Notes: generated from the sequence alone by a model not told the origin. A stretch of 64,000 nt of DNA from an uncultured Hyphomonadaceae bacterium (GCA_913057945.1 CAJXOF010000012.1:1-64000), one strand, 5' to 3'; shown: positions 9,874 to 18,874, counted from the stretch's first letter. A program made the numbers and translations.

Positions 9874-10716
9874 GTGGCGCTCTCCTTTTACGAGCCGGGC
9901 ATGGAAGAGGTGGCGAAGTCGCGCGCCCTGATGGAGGCCGAGCTGCGCCAAGCCCTCAAGGAAGACCGCATCGAGGCTTTCTACCAGCCCGTGATCAAGC
10001 TCGGGACGGGGGAGGTCATAGGGTATGAGGCGCTGGCCCGGTGGAGAACAGAGGGCGGCAGTCTCCACATGCCTGAGGATTTCATTCCGATTGCTGAACA
10101 GTCCGGTATGATTTCGGCGGTGTTCCTGCAAGTGCTGAAAAAGGCCTGTGTCGCGCTGCGCGACCAGCCGCCCCATATGACCCTCGCGGTGAATTTGTCG
10201 CCCGTGCAGTTCAACGACGCCTGGCTGGCAGAACAGATCCTGGCGGTACTGGTCGAAACGGGCGTGGCGCCGGGGCGCCTTGAAGTCGAGATTACCGAGA
10301 ATGCGCTCGTGGCCAATTTTGATGCGGCGCAGAAAATCATGCAGACGCTTAAATCCCAGGGCATCAAGATTGCCCTGGACGATTTCGGGACAGGGTATTC
10401 CAGTTTCCGTCATCTGAGCGAGTTGCCCTTCGACAAGCTCAAGATCGACCGCAGCTTCATTGCCGGTCTCGACATGGACGAATCCTCGCGCACAATCGTG
10501 CGGGCTGTGACAGAGCTGGCGCACAATCTGGGCCTGACGGTAACGGCTGAAGGCGTGGAATTGCTGCAGCAGATCGAGATGCTGCAGGAGATCGGCTGTG
10601 ATTTTGGCCAGGGCTACCTGTATGGCCGGGCGGATGTGCCCGGTGGGCCAGGCGACTGGGAGACAGAAGCGGCTTCCGATCCTGCCGCACGTGCCTTGGG
10701 GCAGGGAGGGGTCTGA
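9874..10716 (+). CDS. EAL phosphodiesterase half of a GGDEF-EAL protein
   Basis: 280 residues if started at GTG 9874, in the same frame as the GGDEF half and four codons after its amber stop. No Shine-Dalgarno is visible, so independent translation is doubtful. The EAL domain is complete: YEALARW, EITENAL, DDFGTGYSS, KIDRSFIAGL and the late AEGVE with GYLYGRA, with all metal ligands present. Such domains hydrolyse c-di-GMP to pGpG. The linker SFYEPGMEEVAKSR is the usual GGDEF-EAL junction. Without readthrough or reinitiation this half may be silent. Confidence 0.75.
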   Translation: MALSFYEPGMEEVAKSRALMEAELRQALKEDRIEAFYQPVIKLGTGEVIGYEALARWRTEGGSLHMPEDFIPIAEQSGMISAVFLQVLKKACVALRDQPPHMTLAVNLSPVQFNDAWLAEQILAVLVETGVAPGRLEVEITENALVANFDAAQKIMQTLKSQGIKIALDDFGTGYSSFRHLSELPFDKLKIDRSFIAGLDMDESSRTIVRAVTELAHNLGLTVTAEGVELLQQIEMLQEIGCDFGQGYLYGRADVPGGPGDWETEAASDPAARALGQGGV

Positions 10717-10884
10717 ATGAAGCGCGCTACGCCGTCAGCAGTCGGATGGCAGCATCGCGCCGCAAGACTCTGCGGAGCCGGTGGAGAATGCCTCTGGATT
10801 GCGGGCTTACTGAATAAGCGTGTTCAAACAAAACCTCCTGAAGCTATCCCGGCATGTGACTGGAATTATCTCAGCTTGCATTAA
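10717..10884 (+). CDS. Possible 55-residue ORF (weak)
   Basis: An ATG directly after the EAL stop codon is preceded by GGGAGGGG, a strong Shine-Dalgarno-like sequence, and opens a 55-codon frame ending at TAA 10884. The product is Cys-, Trp- and Arg-containing without a recognised motif. The purine run may simply be the end of the upstream gene, so I give it low confidence. Confidence 0.15.
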   Translation: MKRATPSAVGWQHRAARLCGAGGECLWIAGLLNKRVQTKPPEAIPACDWNYLSLH

Positions 10885-10952
10885 CTCTTCTGCGTTACGA
10901 GGTTGCGTGGGGGATGCAGGCAGAGCTTTGTAAAAGGCGAGGCATCCATTGA

Positions 10953-13343
10953 ATGAAACATACAGGTTCAGCTAGCCCGGAAGCCGGTCGCCTCAATTCG
11001 AGGCGCCTCATGCAAAGCTATGTGATGGCGCTTTGCCTGATCGCGGTTTTCCTCACCTTCTCCCATACAATGTCCATGATGGCGCTGGATTCGGCGCGCT
11101 ACGATGCGAATGTCATCAATGTCAGCGGGCGTCAGCGCATGCTGAGCCAGCGCATTCTCTATCTCGCGCTGGAGGAGATGGAGCGCCCCTCTGAGGGAAC
11201 CAGGCGCGCGCTCGCCAGCTCTGTGGATGAATTTTCTTCGGCTCACGAACAATTGTCAGGCATGGCGCGGAAGTCGACGGTCCTGACCGCTGCCTATTTC
11301 TCGCGCGCCGACAGTGAAAGCCTGGATTCGATCGTTCAGGATTTCCTCAAGGACGCGACCGAGATTGCCGAACAGGAACTGGACCGGGCGGGGGAGATGG
11401 GTGAAACCATGGCGCGCCTCTCCCTGCTGGGGACGGATCAATTGCTGGCAAAGCTGGAAACGGCTGTTGCGGCGCATGAAACCGTCGCCCTGAAGAACTC
11501 CCAGCGTCTGAAAACCCTCGAAAATGCCTCGCTCATTGCCGCTGGCGTCATCCTTCTCCTGGAGGCCCTGTTCATCTTCTGGCCCGCGCTGCGCCAGACA
11601 CGCCGTGCGTTTCTGTCCCTTGAAGCAGCGAACGCCAACAAGGATGCGGCCATCAAACGGCTTGTCGAATTTTCCGAAATCTCAGCCGATTTGTTCTGGG
11701 AGACTGACGTCGAGGGACGCATCCTCTATATCAGCGGGCGCCTGCTGCCTGATCTCAGTTTTGAAGAAGACCCCTTTGTGGGGGAGTTCTACAATGCCAT
11801 CCTCGGATTTGGACCGCGCGAACAGAATGTCATGAGGCAGATGCTCGCAACCCAGCGCCCCTATGAGGGAATACTTGCCAATTTTTCCGATCATAAGGGG
11901 CGGCGCTACAAGATCTCCCTGTCGGGCAGGCCGCACCATGACGCGGAGGGCAGGTTGACCGGCTATATCGGGGTTGGCGATGATGTGACCCAAGAGGTCG
12001 CCGAGCAGGAGAAAATCCGCAGCCTGGCCGAACGGGATGCCCTGACTGGCCTGTTCAATCGCCATGCCTTCAATCACCGCCTGAAGCGGCAGATGTCGAT
12101 CAGCATGGCGTCCGGCAATTCCACCTGCCTGCTGGCGTTGGACCTTGATGGGTTCAAGGCCATCAATGACACGCATGGCCATGATGCGGGGGATGAGTTG
12201 CTGAAGCAGGTGGCGAGCCGCTTGCAGGGCAAGCTGGGCCAGAGAGGGTGGGCGGCGCGCCTCGGCGGGGACGAGTTCATGGTCGTCTGCAAGAGCTCCC
12301 TGAATGATGGTGATCTGAAGATACTGGCCATTGAGCTGAACGAGGCGTTGGCCGAGCCGCACAAGATCGGAAGCCAGAGCCTGAGCATAGGCGTTTCGAT
12401 TGGCATTGCCGTGGCACCGCGGGATGCGCGGACGATGGATGAACTGGTCAAGTGTGCAGACATCGCGCTGTATGAAGCCAAGCGGGGCGGACGCTCCGGT
12501 CACCGGATGTATGATGCGAAAATGACGGTCGATTCCGACCGCCAGAAGGAATTGGAAGCCGGCCTGCGCAAGACGTTGCAGGAAGACGGCCTTGAAGTGG
12601 TTTTCCAGCCGATCATCAATCTGGAGACCCGGACGCTTTCAGGCTTTGAGGCGCTGGCGCGCTGGGAAGATGCGGAATTGGGCGTGATACCGCCCGCGCA
12701 ATTTGTCGGCATCGCAGAGGCCGGTGGGTTCATGCCCATGCTGGGCCACCAGATCTTGCAGAAGGCGTGCCGGGCGGCGGCAAATTGGCCGAGTTCGCCG
12801 TCACATCCGAATCCCCACGTGTCCGTGAATATTGCGGCGGCGGAAATCGTGGAGCCGGGCTTCACCAAGCGTGTGACAAGCATCCTGGCAGAGACCGGCC
12901 TTGAGGCGACGCGGCTTGAGCTGGAAATCACCAATAGCCTGATGCTGGACCAGTCGGCTGAGGCGATCAATACGCTACAGGAGCTGAAGGATCTGGGTAT
13001 CCAGCTCTCGATTGATGATTTCGGGACGGGGCAGACCTCTCTCAGCCAGCTGCGGCTGCTCCCCCTGTCACGAATCAAGATTGACCGGACCTTCATCTCG
13101 GAAATGACGCATGATCAAAACAGCATGAAGATCATCCGGGGCATGATCGGACTCTCTCGCGATCTCAACCTCTCGATCCTTGCTGAAGGCGTCGAGACCG
13201 AGCGACAGGCAGCGCTGCTGATCGCGGCGGGCTGCAAGGAGGCGCAAGGCCATTATTTCTCGAAAGCCCTGGCCGAAACCGATGTCAGGCGGATGCTGCA
13301 GCAATATATTGCGACGGAGTCCCGGACCCAGCTGGTCAGCTAG
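10953..13343 (+). CDS. PilJ-N/PAS/GGDEF/EAL c-di-GMP signalling protein
   Basis: 796 residues. Membrane segments near 21-45 and 195-215 enclose a periplasmic helical region containing SGRQRMLSQRILYLALEEM, the signature of the type IV pili methyl-accepting (PilJ-like) sensor domain. A PAS-like region (~235-350), GGDEF (motif RLGGDEF near 438) and EAL (FEALARW near 565, DDFGTGQTSL, KIDRTFI) follow. Both catalytic motifs are intact, so the protein can in principle make and degrade c-di-GMP, with net output set by the sensor. It lies beside another GGDEF/EAL locus and a PilZ gene, and the window also carries a Tad pilus, a plausible downstream target. Confidence 0.9.
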   Translation: MKHTGSASPEAGRLNSRRLMQSYVMALCLIAVFLTFSHTMSMMALDSARYDANVINVSGRQRMLSQRILYLALEEMERPSEGTRRALASSVDEFSSAHEQLSGMARKSTVLTAAYFSRADSESLDSIVQDFLKDATEIAEQELDRAGEMGETMARLSLLGTDQLLAKLETAVAAHETVALKNSQRLKTLENASLIAAGVILLLEALFIFWPALRQTRRAFLSLEAANANKDAAIKRLVEFSEISADLFWETDVEGRILYISGRLLPDLSFEEDPFVGEFYNAILGFGPREQNVMRQMLATQRPYEGILANFSDHKGRRYKISLSGRPHHDAEGRLTGYIGVGDDVTQEVAEQEKIRSLAERDALTGLFNRHAFNHRLKRQMSISMASGNSTCLLALDLDGFKAINDTHGHDAGDELLKQVASRLQGKLGQRGWAARLGGDEFMVVCKSSLNDGDLKILAIELNEALAEPHKIGSQSLSIGVSIGIAVAPRDARTMDELVKCADIALYEAKRGGRSGHRMYDAKMTVDSDRQKELEAGLRKTLQEDGLEVVFQPIINLETRTLSGFEALARWEDAELGVIPPAQFVGIAEAGGFMPMLGHQILQKACRAAANWPSSPSHPNPHVSVNIAAAEIVEPGFTKRVTSILAETGLEATRLELEITNSLMLDQSAEAINTLQELKDLGIQLSIDDFGTGQTSLSQLRLLPLSRIKIDRTFISEMTHDQNSMKIIRGMIGLSRDLNLSILAEGVETERQAALLIAAGCKEAQGHYFSKALAETDVRRMLQQYIATESRTQLVS

Positions 13344-13481
13344 GTCGATCTGAGCCTTTCCCATTGTCCTTCCCTCCCGGCAAAACGCCGCTAAGGTGGC
13401 GGGGGAGGAGAGATTCATACGAGTCTCTGCGTCCGGTCTGCCCGGACACCAAGTGACACAGAATCCATCAGAAGAGATCCT

Positions 13482-13919
13482 ATGACAAACCTGACCGAAG
13501 CCCGTATCGCCAATGTTCGCAACCATATGGCGTTGGAGGTGACGCATGACTGGGACGCGGTCATCGCGACGTTCGAGCATCCCCGCTATGAGATGCATGG
13601 GGGCGGGCAGGTATTTGACGGGGAGGCGGCTGTGCGGCGCTATTTCGACCTCTCGCGCACGCCCTTTCCGGACCAGGACAATGAGATCATCTCGATTGCG
13701 GTGGATGAGGCGACGGACAAATTGCTGGTCGAATTCTGGCTGACCGGAACGCATACCGGGCCCTTGCAGGTCGGCAAGACCACGATCGAGCCGACAGGGC
13801 GGAGTTTCAAGGTGCGCATGGCCGCGACGTTCGAATTCGCGCCCGGCAGTGACCGGATTATCTGCGAGCGCCCCTATTTCGACCAGGGCTCCGTATTGCG
13901 GGCCCTCGACCTCGCCTGA
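13482..13919 (+). CDS. SnoaL-like (NTF2 fold) protein
   Basis: 145 residues. The pattern HDWDAVIATFEHPRYEMHG, then FDGEAAVRRYFDLSRTPFPD and strands ending in CERPYFDQGSVLRAL fits the SnoaL-like polyketide-cyclase/NTF2 fold, a small cone-shaped barrel. Members include cyclases, isomerases and proteins without known activity; no substrate is suggested by the context. It stands alone between c-di-GMP genes with ~140 bp before it. Confidence 0.65.
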   Translation: MTNLTEARIANVRNHMALEVTHDWDAVIATFEHPRYEMHGGGQVFDGEAAVRRYFDLSRTPFPDQDNEIISIAVDEATDKLLVEFWLTGTHTGPLQVGKTTIEPTGRSFKVRMAATFEFAPGSDRIICERPYFDQGSVLRALDLA

Positions 13920-13981
13920 CGCGCGGGCTTCCGGGGCCCGGCAAACATGATCTTGATCGCCTGCGGAAAGATAGTACGGGA

Positions 13982-14374
13982 ATGGAACCAATATGCCGTT
14001 CACGCATATTATGTGCGATGAGCGATATTGTGCCAACCCAGTCCAGGACGGATTCCGGCCCCGCAGAGATGCGACGCAGTGTCCGCGTGCGCCTCCAGAC
14101 GGCCGGGCGGATTGTCCTGAAGGATTACAGCGACGCCCGCAGTATTCTGGTGCAGGATTTGTCGGTCGAGGGCGCTTGCCTGGTGATTGGCGACTGGTCC
14201 GATTTGCCGGACACGTTTCACCTGCTCCTGCGCCGGACACCGGCTGAGCCCCATTTCCAGGTCGACTGCATGGTGCGCTGGCGCGCCGGAGCGGCCGTGG
14301 GCGTCGAGTTTGTGCGCCCGCTTGGTGGATACCTGCTCGCCGAATTGATCCGTCAGCCCATTTACGCGCACTAG
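13982..14374 (+). CDS. PilZ-domain c-di-GMP receptor
   Basis: 130 residues from ATG 13982; ATG 14018 (codon 13) is an equally possible start and would give the more usual ~118-residue form. It is a single PilZ domain: RRSVR (the RxxxR ligand arm) and DLSVEGA (D/NxSxxG), so both c-di-GMP contact motifs are intact. Single-domain PilZ proteins relay c-di-GMP to motility, surface or regulatory targets by protein contacts. Its position behind two GGDEF/EAL loci supports a common signalling theme. Confidence 0.85.
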   Translation: MEPICRSRILCAMSDIVPTQSRTDSGPAEMRRSVRVRLQTAGRIVLKDYSDARSILVQDLSVEGACLVIGDWSDLPDTFHLLLRRTPAEPHFQVDCMVRWRAGAAVGVEFVRPLGGYLLAELIRQPIYAH

Positions 14375-14420
14375 ACGGCGCGGCGGGACGACCCAATCCA
14401 ATCCAGTCCAATCTGAAGTT

Positions 14421-14600
14421 TCAGCGCTTTGTCGCGCGTTCCTTGGTGCGCAGTTGCGCCATCAGGTCTTCCAGACGCGGGGAAGGCGGCGCTTTCAAAC
14501 TGTCCTCGAAGGACTTCCGAAGCGCGTCCCGCAGGGGATCCCGGGGCGAGTCCTTTCCATTGTCGTCCGAGCGAAAAATAAGCCGTCTCTTTTCCTGCAT
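14421..14600 (-). CDS. Small NepR-like protein (tentative)
   Basis: 59 residues from ATG 14600 (a GTG at 14615 is in frame), with TGGGG about 8 nt before the ATG. The C-terminal 35 residues, DALRKSFEDSLKAPPSPRLE followed by DLMAQL, follow the pattern of two amphipathic helices joined by a Pro-rich turn seen in NepR, the anti-sigma factor of the alphaproteobacterial general stress response. phyR and ecfG, the usual neighbours of nepR, are absent here, so it may be a NepR paralogue or an unrelated small protein. Confidence 0.4.
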   Translation of the reverse strand: MQEKRRLIFRSDDNGKDSPRDPLRDALRKSFEDSLKAPPSPRLEDLMAQLRTKERATKR

Positions 14601-14615
14601 GCCTGCGCCCCACAC

Positions 14616-15254
14616 CCCCGCAGCCTTAGGTATTCAGCTGGTCTGCTCCGACCGTGAAGGCCCGGATCAGCGACGGTCTCTAGGAAGTTTTGCGAACCTT
14701 GTCGATGGCCCGTTCGGGCCCGTAATTGCCTGTGCATGTGCACAATTGGCTTTCGGGGCCGCATTGTGATCACGGGGCGGAAGACTGGGCGTATGTCCCG
14801 TGAATGGGGGGCATGCCGAACCGGGTGTGGAATATTAGTATTATCGCCCGGAACGTGTTGCAAATATTACAGGCGCAGGGGGTGGGCCGAGGCGGCAATG
14901 AGGGGTTTTCGCGCGTGCGACCACCGTCAATACGTAGGTACCCCCCATTTTCGGCATTGAAACAGATTGAAATAAACCGTGAAGCCTATGCGCCCGGCTT
15001 TACGGGATTTCGCCCCTCAGGGGTGGGCAGTTGCAACATTTGCAAGTGCGGTTTGCCACGCGCCCCCCAACGACAAGCCGGAGGGGGATTCAGATTTGAT
15101 TGAAATTTCACCCTTCCATTCAACCAGACTTCCACCTCGCTGTGTCAGAACGGGGCGTAACGATACGGGACGAGATTGTTCCGCTTTGTGTCAGAAAAAC
15201 AGGGTTCAGGGGCGGGTTCAATTCCGCTCCGTGTATGGAAGGGTAGTATTCGAG
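14616..15254. other. 639-bp non-coding interval before the NtrC-type regulator
   Basis: Two overlapping open frames run through this stretch, but neither has family features, and the regulator's conserved N-terminus ([11 protein letters not shown]) fixes its start at 15255. The interval is comparatively AT-rich in 14840-15000 and contains two TTGCAA-type motifs (near 14859 and 15031). It probably holds the promoter and a long leader. I could not place a sigma-54 or CtrA site with confidence. Confidence 0.4.
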
Positions 15255-16712
15255 ATGGCCAAGACGGTACTCGTAATTGATGATGATCCGACACAGCGCC
15301 GCCTGCTTCAAGCAGCTGTCGAGAAGGCCGGGTTTGCCTGCCGGACGGCACCTGACGGCGAAGCGGGGCTTGCCCTCGCCGCCGATCCGAAAGATGGCAT
15401 CGACGTGGTCCTGCTGGACCTGACCATGCCGGGCCTGTCGGGCATGGACACGCTGGAGCGCCTGTCGGCGAAACGGGCCGACCTGCCCGTCATCATGCTG
15501 ACCGCCACCAGCGGAATTGATACGATTGTCCAGTCCATGCGCCGCGGCGCGGTCGACTTCATCGTGAAGCCGGCCAATCCGGAACGCGTGGTCGTCTCGA
15601 TCCGCAATGCGCTGAAGCTGCAATCGCTGTCGGGTGAGGTGAAACGCCTGTCCCGCAAGGCGGAAGGCGGCATGAGCTTTGACGACATGATCGCTACGGC
15701 GCCGCCGATGCGCCAGGTTATCCGCCTCGCTGAACGCGCTGCCAGCTCGGACATTCCGGTGCTGATCCTCGGCGAAAGCGGTGTGGGTAAGGAAGTTGTT
15801 GCCCGCTGTATCCAGGGCGCATCCGGCCGGGCCGGCAAGCCATTTGTGACCGTGAACTGCGGTGCCATTCCCGAGAATCTGGTCGAGTCGATCCTGTTCG
15901 GTCATGAGAAGGGCGCCTTTACCGGTGCGGTCTCAAAAGCGCTCGGCAAGTTTGTCGAGGCCGATGGCGGCACGCTGTTCCTCGACGAAGTCGGCGAACT
16001 TCCGCTGGACGCGCAGGTCAAACTGCTCCGCGCCCTGCAGGAAGGGGAGGTGGATGCCGTTGGCTCACGTCGCCCGACCAAGGTGGATGTGCGCATCATT
16101 TCCGCAACCAACCGCGATCTGTCGCAGCAAGTTGCCGAGGGCACCTTCCGCGAAGACCTGTTCTATCGCCTCAACGTCTATCCGGTCGACATGCCGTCCC
16201 TGCGCGAGCGCCGCGACGATATTCCAGCCCTGGTTGATCATTTCGTGAACCGCTTCAATGCCAGCGAAGGTGCGAAAGTCACCAGCGTGGCAGATGACAC
16301 GATGAAGATCCTGTATGCCTATGACTGGCCGGGCAATGTCCGTCAGTTGGAAAATGCCGTCTTCCGCGCGGTTGTCCTGTGTGATGGTGACCAGTTGCAG
16401 CCGCAGGATTTCCCGCAGATTTCCGGTCAGATGCCGGATGCGGCGACGCTGCCGCAATCGCCGATCAGCATGGTTCAGGAGTCTCCCGAGCCAGCTCCGT
16501 CTGGCGATGCCGGTCCGGTCTCCATCCAGGACGAAGCAGGCGAACTGCGCACGCTGAGCGATATCGAACGCGACATCCTTCAGTATGCCATCGACTTTTA
16601 TGAAGGCCATATGAGCGAAGTGTCCCGCCGTTTGGGGATTGGCCGCTCGACCCTCTATCGGAAGGTCCGCGAATACGATCTCGACGTCCGCCACGAGCGC
16701 GAGGCGAGCTAG
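15255..16712 (+). CDS. NtrC-family sigma-54-dependent response regulator
   Basis: 485 residues. An N-terminal receiver domain (1-120) has VIDDDPTQ, the phospho-acceptor Asp in [10 protein letters not shown] and Lys in FIVKPANP. The AAA+ domain (~135-375) has Walker A GESGVGKE, the sigma-54-contacting GAFTGA loop and Walker [12 protein letters not shown] Fis-type HTH closes the protein ([22 protein letters not shown]). It activates sigma-54 promoters after phosphorylation. No histidine kinase is adjacent, so it is an orphan here. The open frame extends upstream to 14979, but the alignment to the family sets the start at ATG 15255. Confidence 0.92.
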   Translation: MAKTVLVIDDDPTQRRLLQAAVEKAGFACRTAPDGEAGLALAADPKDGIDVVLLDLTMPGLSGMDTLERLSAKRADLPVIMLTATSGIDTIVQSMRRGAVDFIVKPANPERVVVSIRNALKLQSLSGEVKRLSRKAEGGMSFDDMIATAPPMRQVIRLAERAASSDIPVLILGESGVGKEVVARCIQGASGRAGKPFVTVNCGAIPENLVESILFGHEKGAFTGAVSKALGKFVEADGGTLFLDEVGELPLDAQVKLLRALQEGEVDAVGSRRPTKVDVRIISATNRDLSQQVAEGTFREDLFYRLNVYPVDMPSLRERRDDIPALVDHFVNRFNASEGAKVTSVADDTMKILYAYDWPGNVRQLENAVFRAVVLCDGDQLQPQDFPQISGQMPDAATLPQSPISMVQESPEPAPSGDAGPVSIQDEAGELRTLSDIERDILQYAIDFYEGHMSEVSRRLGIGRSTLYRKVREYDLDVRHEREAS

Positions 16713-16756
16713 GCCGCCAAGGCCAAAGGGAGATGCCGGCACAGACCGGCGATAAG

Positions 16757-16782
16757 GCCCCGCCACATCGGCGGGGCTTTTT
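16757..16782 (+). terminator. Rho-independent terminator after the sigma-54 activator
   Basis: GCCCCGCC/GGCGGGGC with a 5-nt loop (ACATC) followed by five T, 45 bp after the stop codon and ending at the stop of the convergent gene. Confidence 0.85.
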
Positions 16783-17757
16783 CTATGGGCGGGCAGGCAT
16801 CGCATAGGACATGGTGACGTTGCACCGCTCATAGCGGTGACCATAGCGGCGCATGATCTCGTCATCATGCCGGAAGCCGTATTTTTCATAGAGCCGGATG
16901 GCCGACGCGCATTTGGAATTGGTCAGCAGGAAGAGATCCTGGATCTCCATCTGGCGGGCACGTTTCAGGATTTGCCGCATCAGGAAGTCTCCGGCCCGGC
17001 GGCCGCGTGCGGAGGCCAGAACGCCCATCTTGGTCAGCTCCACGCCGCCATCCTCCATCGGCATCAGCGCGCAGGTGCCAATGATGCCAAGCTCAGGATC
17101 TTCGACAAACAGGATGGTGCCGCCCTTGTCGATCACCTTGGCACGCGGGTTTTCGATCATGGCGATGTCTTCGGCTTCCAGCCGGAACATCTCCTCGACC
17201 CATTCGCGGGAAATCAGGTCGAAATGCGGAGCGAGCTCATCCGAGAACTCGACGATTTTCAGGCCTGCCGGATTGGCCAGGGTCTCGATCCGCGCCGATA
17301 GGGGCTGGTCGGCGAGACGCGATTCCACGAGGCTGATCTCAGCCAGAAGATCGTGGTCGGGGTAGAGACAGAGTTGCTGGGCGGCCTCGCGCACGGCCGG
17401 CCAGAAGCTGGCCCGCATTTCAGCGACCAAGGCTTGCCCGGAGGGGGTCAGGAAGATTTCCTTCTGGCGATTGTCGCCTGCGATGGGGCGGGTGTCGGTC
17501 AGGCCCATTTTCTGGAGCGCATTATGGATGCGCGTAATGGCGGGCTGGCTGACGCCGGTGGCCTCGACGGCGGCGCTCACGCTGAGCGGACCGTTTGCTT
17601 CGAGGGCGGCGATCAGGGGGAAATGCGTTGTCTGGATCGGGTAGGCGCGATTGTCGAAGACGCTGACAGCCTCTGCCTGTAGCCGGTCGGCAAGACGCTT
17701 CAACCGGCTGGCAAGACCGAGATAGCCGACTTGTGCGAGAATATCCTGACTCATCAT
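16783..17757 (-). CDS. MarR-type HTH fused to GNAT acetyltransferase
   Basis: 324 residues. The first ~145 form a MarR-type winged helix (LSVSAAVEATGVSQPAITRIHNALQKMGL, then the wing GDNRQKEIFLTPSG). Residues ~160-320 form a GNAT domain with the acetyl-CoA loop VLASARGRRAGDFLM and a C-terminal NSKCASAIRLYEKYGF motif. Such fusions are known; they are thought to sense a small molecule or acetyl acceptor while repressing their own promoter. Start ATG 17757. A palindrome starting 8 bp upstream is a good operator candidate. Convergent with the sigma-54 activator. Confidence 0.88.
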   Translation of the reverse strand: MMSQDILAQVGYLGLASRLKRLADRLQAEAVSVFDNRAYPIQTTHFPLIAALEANGPLSVSAAVEATGVSQPAITRIHNALQKMGLTDTRPIAGDNRQKEIFLTPSGQALVAEMRASFWPAVREAAQQLCLYPDHDLLAEISLVESRLADQPLSARIETLANPAGLKIVEFSDELAPHFDLISREWVEEMFRLEAEDIAMIENPRAKVIDKGGTILFVEDPELGIIGTCALMPMEDGGVELTKMGVLASARGRRAGDFLMRQILKRARQMEIQDLFLLTNSKCASAIRLYEKYGFRHDDEIMRRYGHRYERCNVTMSYAMPARP

Positions 17758-17764
17758 CGGCTTC

Positions 17765-17790
17765 CATAATCAGTTATATAACGTGTTATG
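17765..17790 (-). promoter_or_regulatory. Palindromic operator upstream of the MarR-GNAT gene
   Basis: A 26-bp imperfect palindrome: outer arms CATAA/TTATG and a perfect 10-bp centre GTTATATAAC, with three mismatches on each side. Its size and AT-rich centre fit a dimeric MarR-type repressor, and its position next to the start codon suggests autoregulation. Confidence 0.55.
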
Positions 17791-17853
17791 CAGTTAGGCT
17801 GAGGTAAAGGCTCCGTCAAGATGAAATCGTGATCTTTCGCGCGGGGAAGGGGC

Positions 17854-18753
17854 CTAATGCCGGGTGCACGCCTTGACGATTTCGCCGATCTTGCGGGCAT
17901 CGGCTTCGCGCGGGCTGCCGGTACGCCAGGCAATGCCGATCTGGCGGCCGACGACCGGATTGACGAATTCGCGCACGGCCACGTCCGGGCCGATGTTCAG
18001 GCCATTGTCGGTTGCGAGTTTTGGCAGGAGCGAGACGCCGAGTCCGCCGGCAATCATGTTGACCAGCGTGCCGAGCGAGGTGGCGGCCACCTGATCGGTT
18101 CCGCTGCCGGTCTTCATCCGGCAGATCGACAGCGCATGGTCCCGCAGGCAGTGACCATCCTCGAGCAGGAGGAGGTTCTCGCCCGACAGATCTTCCGGTG
18201 ACAGGCCATTCTTCTTGGCCAGCGGATGGGATGCCGGCGCCGCGAACAGGAATTCGTCGTCGAACAGGGGCAGCATGTCGATGCCCGGCACATCCCAGGG
18301 CAGGGCGATCAGGGCTGCATCCAGCGTACGGGTGCGCAGCTGGTCAATCAGGCGGGGGGTCTTTTCTTCATGCAAATAGAGCTTGAGATCAGGGTATTGC
18401 TCGCTGAGCGCACGCACCGTGGCGGGCAGGACGAAGGGGGCAATGGTCGGGATCGCGCCCAGATGGAACGGGCCTGTCAGCAGGGCGCCGGCACTCTGGA
18501 CCGACTGGACCAGGGAATGGGCGTCATTGATCAGGGCGTTCGCGCGCGCCACCGCCAGTTCACCGGCATGGGTCAGCTTGGCCCCGCGCGGCTCGCGTTC
18601 GGCCAGCTTCACTCCCAGCAGGTCCTCCAGTTCCTTGATCCCGGCGGACAGGGTGGGCTGCGTCACATGGCACGCCTCGGCCGCCCGCGAGAACGAGCCG
18701 GTGTCTCCAAGAGCCACTAGATACTGCAGTTGGCGAAGGGTCGGTATAATCAT
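17854..18753 (-). CDS. oxyR: Hydrogen peroxide-sensing LysR regulator OxyR
   Basis: 299 residues. N-terminal LysR-type HTH (LRQLQYLVALGDTGSFSRAAEACHVTQPTLS). The regulatory domain has C202 and C211 in DGHCLRDHALSIC, nine residues apart as in the redox pair C199/C208 of E. coli OxyR, so it should sense H2O2 by disulphide formation. It is divergent from a peroxiredoxin-ahpD pair, its expected targets. A four-part OxyR motif overlaps its own start codon, indicating autoregulation. Confidence 0.93.
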   Translation of the reverse strand: MIIPTLRQLQYLVALGDTGSFSRAAEACHVTQPTLSAGIKELEDLLGVKLAEREPRGAKLTHAGELAVARANALINDAHSLVQSVQSAGALLTGPFHLGAIPTIAPFVLPATVRALSEQYPDLKLYLHEEKTPRLIDQLRTRTLDAALIALPWDVPGIDMLPLFDDEFLFAAPASHPLAKKNGLSPEDLSGENLLLLEDGHCLRDHALSICRMKTGSGTDQVAATSLGTLVNMIAGGLGVSLLPKLATDNGLNIGPDVAVREFVNPVVGRQIGIAWRTGSPREADARKIGEIVKACTRH

Positions 18754-18788
18754 AGAGACAATCTATATCGGGAATGGGAATTATCAAT
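18752..18788. promoter_or_regulatory. OxyR binding site between oxyR and the peroxiredoxin gene
   Basis: ATAG-N7-CTAT-N7-ATGG-N7-CAAT at 18752-18788 matches 14 of 16 bases of the tetrapartite OxyR consensus ATAG-N7-CTAT-N7-ATAG-N7-CTAT with exact spacing. The first element covers the oxyR start codon (18751-18753); the last ends ~87 bp before the peroxiredoxin start. One site can therefore repress oxyR and activate the divergent genes. Confidence 0.75.
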
Positions 18789-18874
18789 TTTCCTTTTTGC
18801 CGCAACTGCGAGAAAGCACGCCCACCGGGCCCACCGTTCCGGCAGCCTCAAAATCTTATCCCAGGAGATCCACT

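Noticed and set aside
14804..15103. 99-codon plus-strand frame before the sigma-54 activator
   Set aside because: No binding site, overlaps other open frames, composition unlike its neighbours.
14979..15254. N-terminal extension of the sigma-54 activator
   Set aside because: The receiver domain begins at [11 protein letters not shown]; the extra 92 residues have no family match and start without a binding site.
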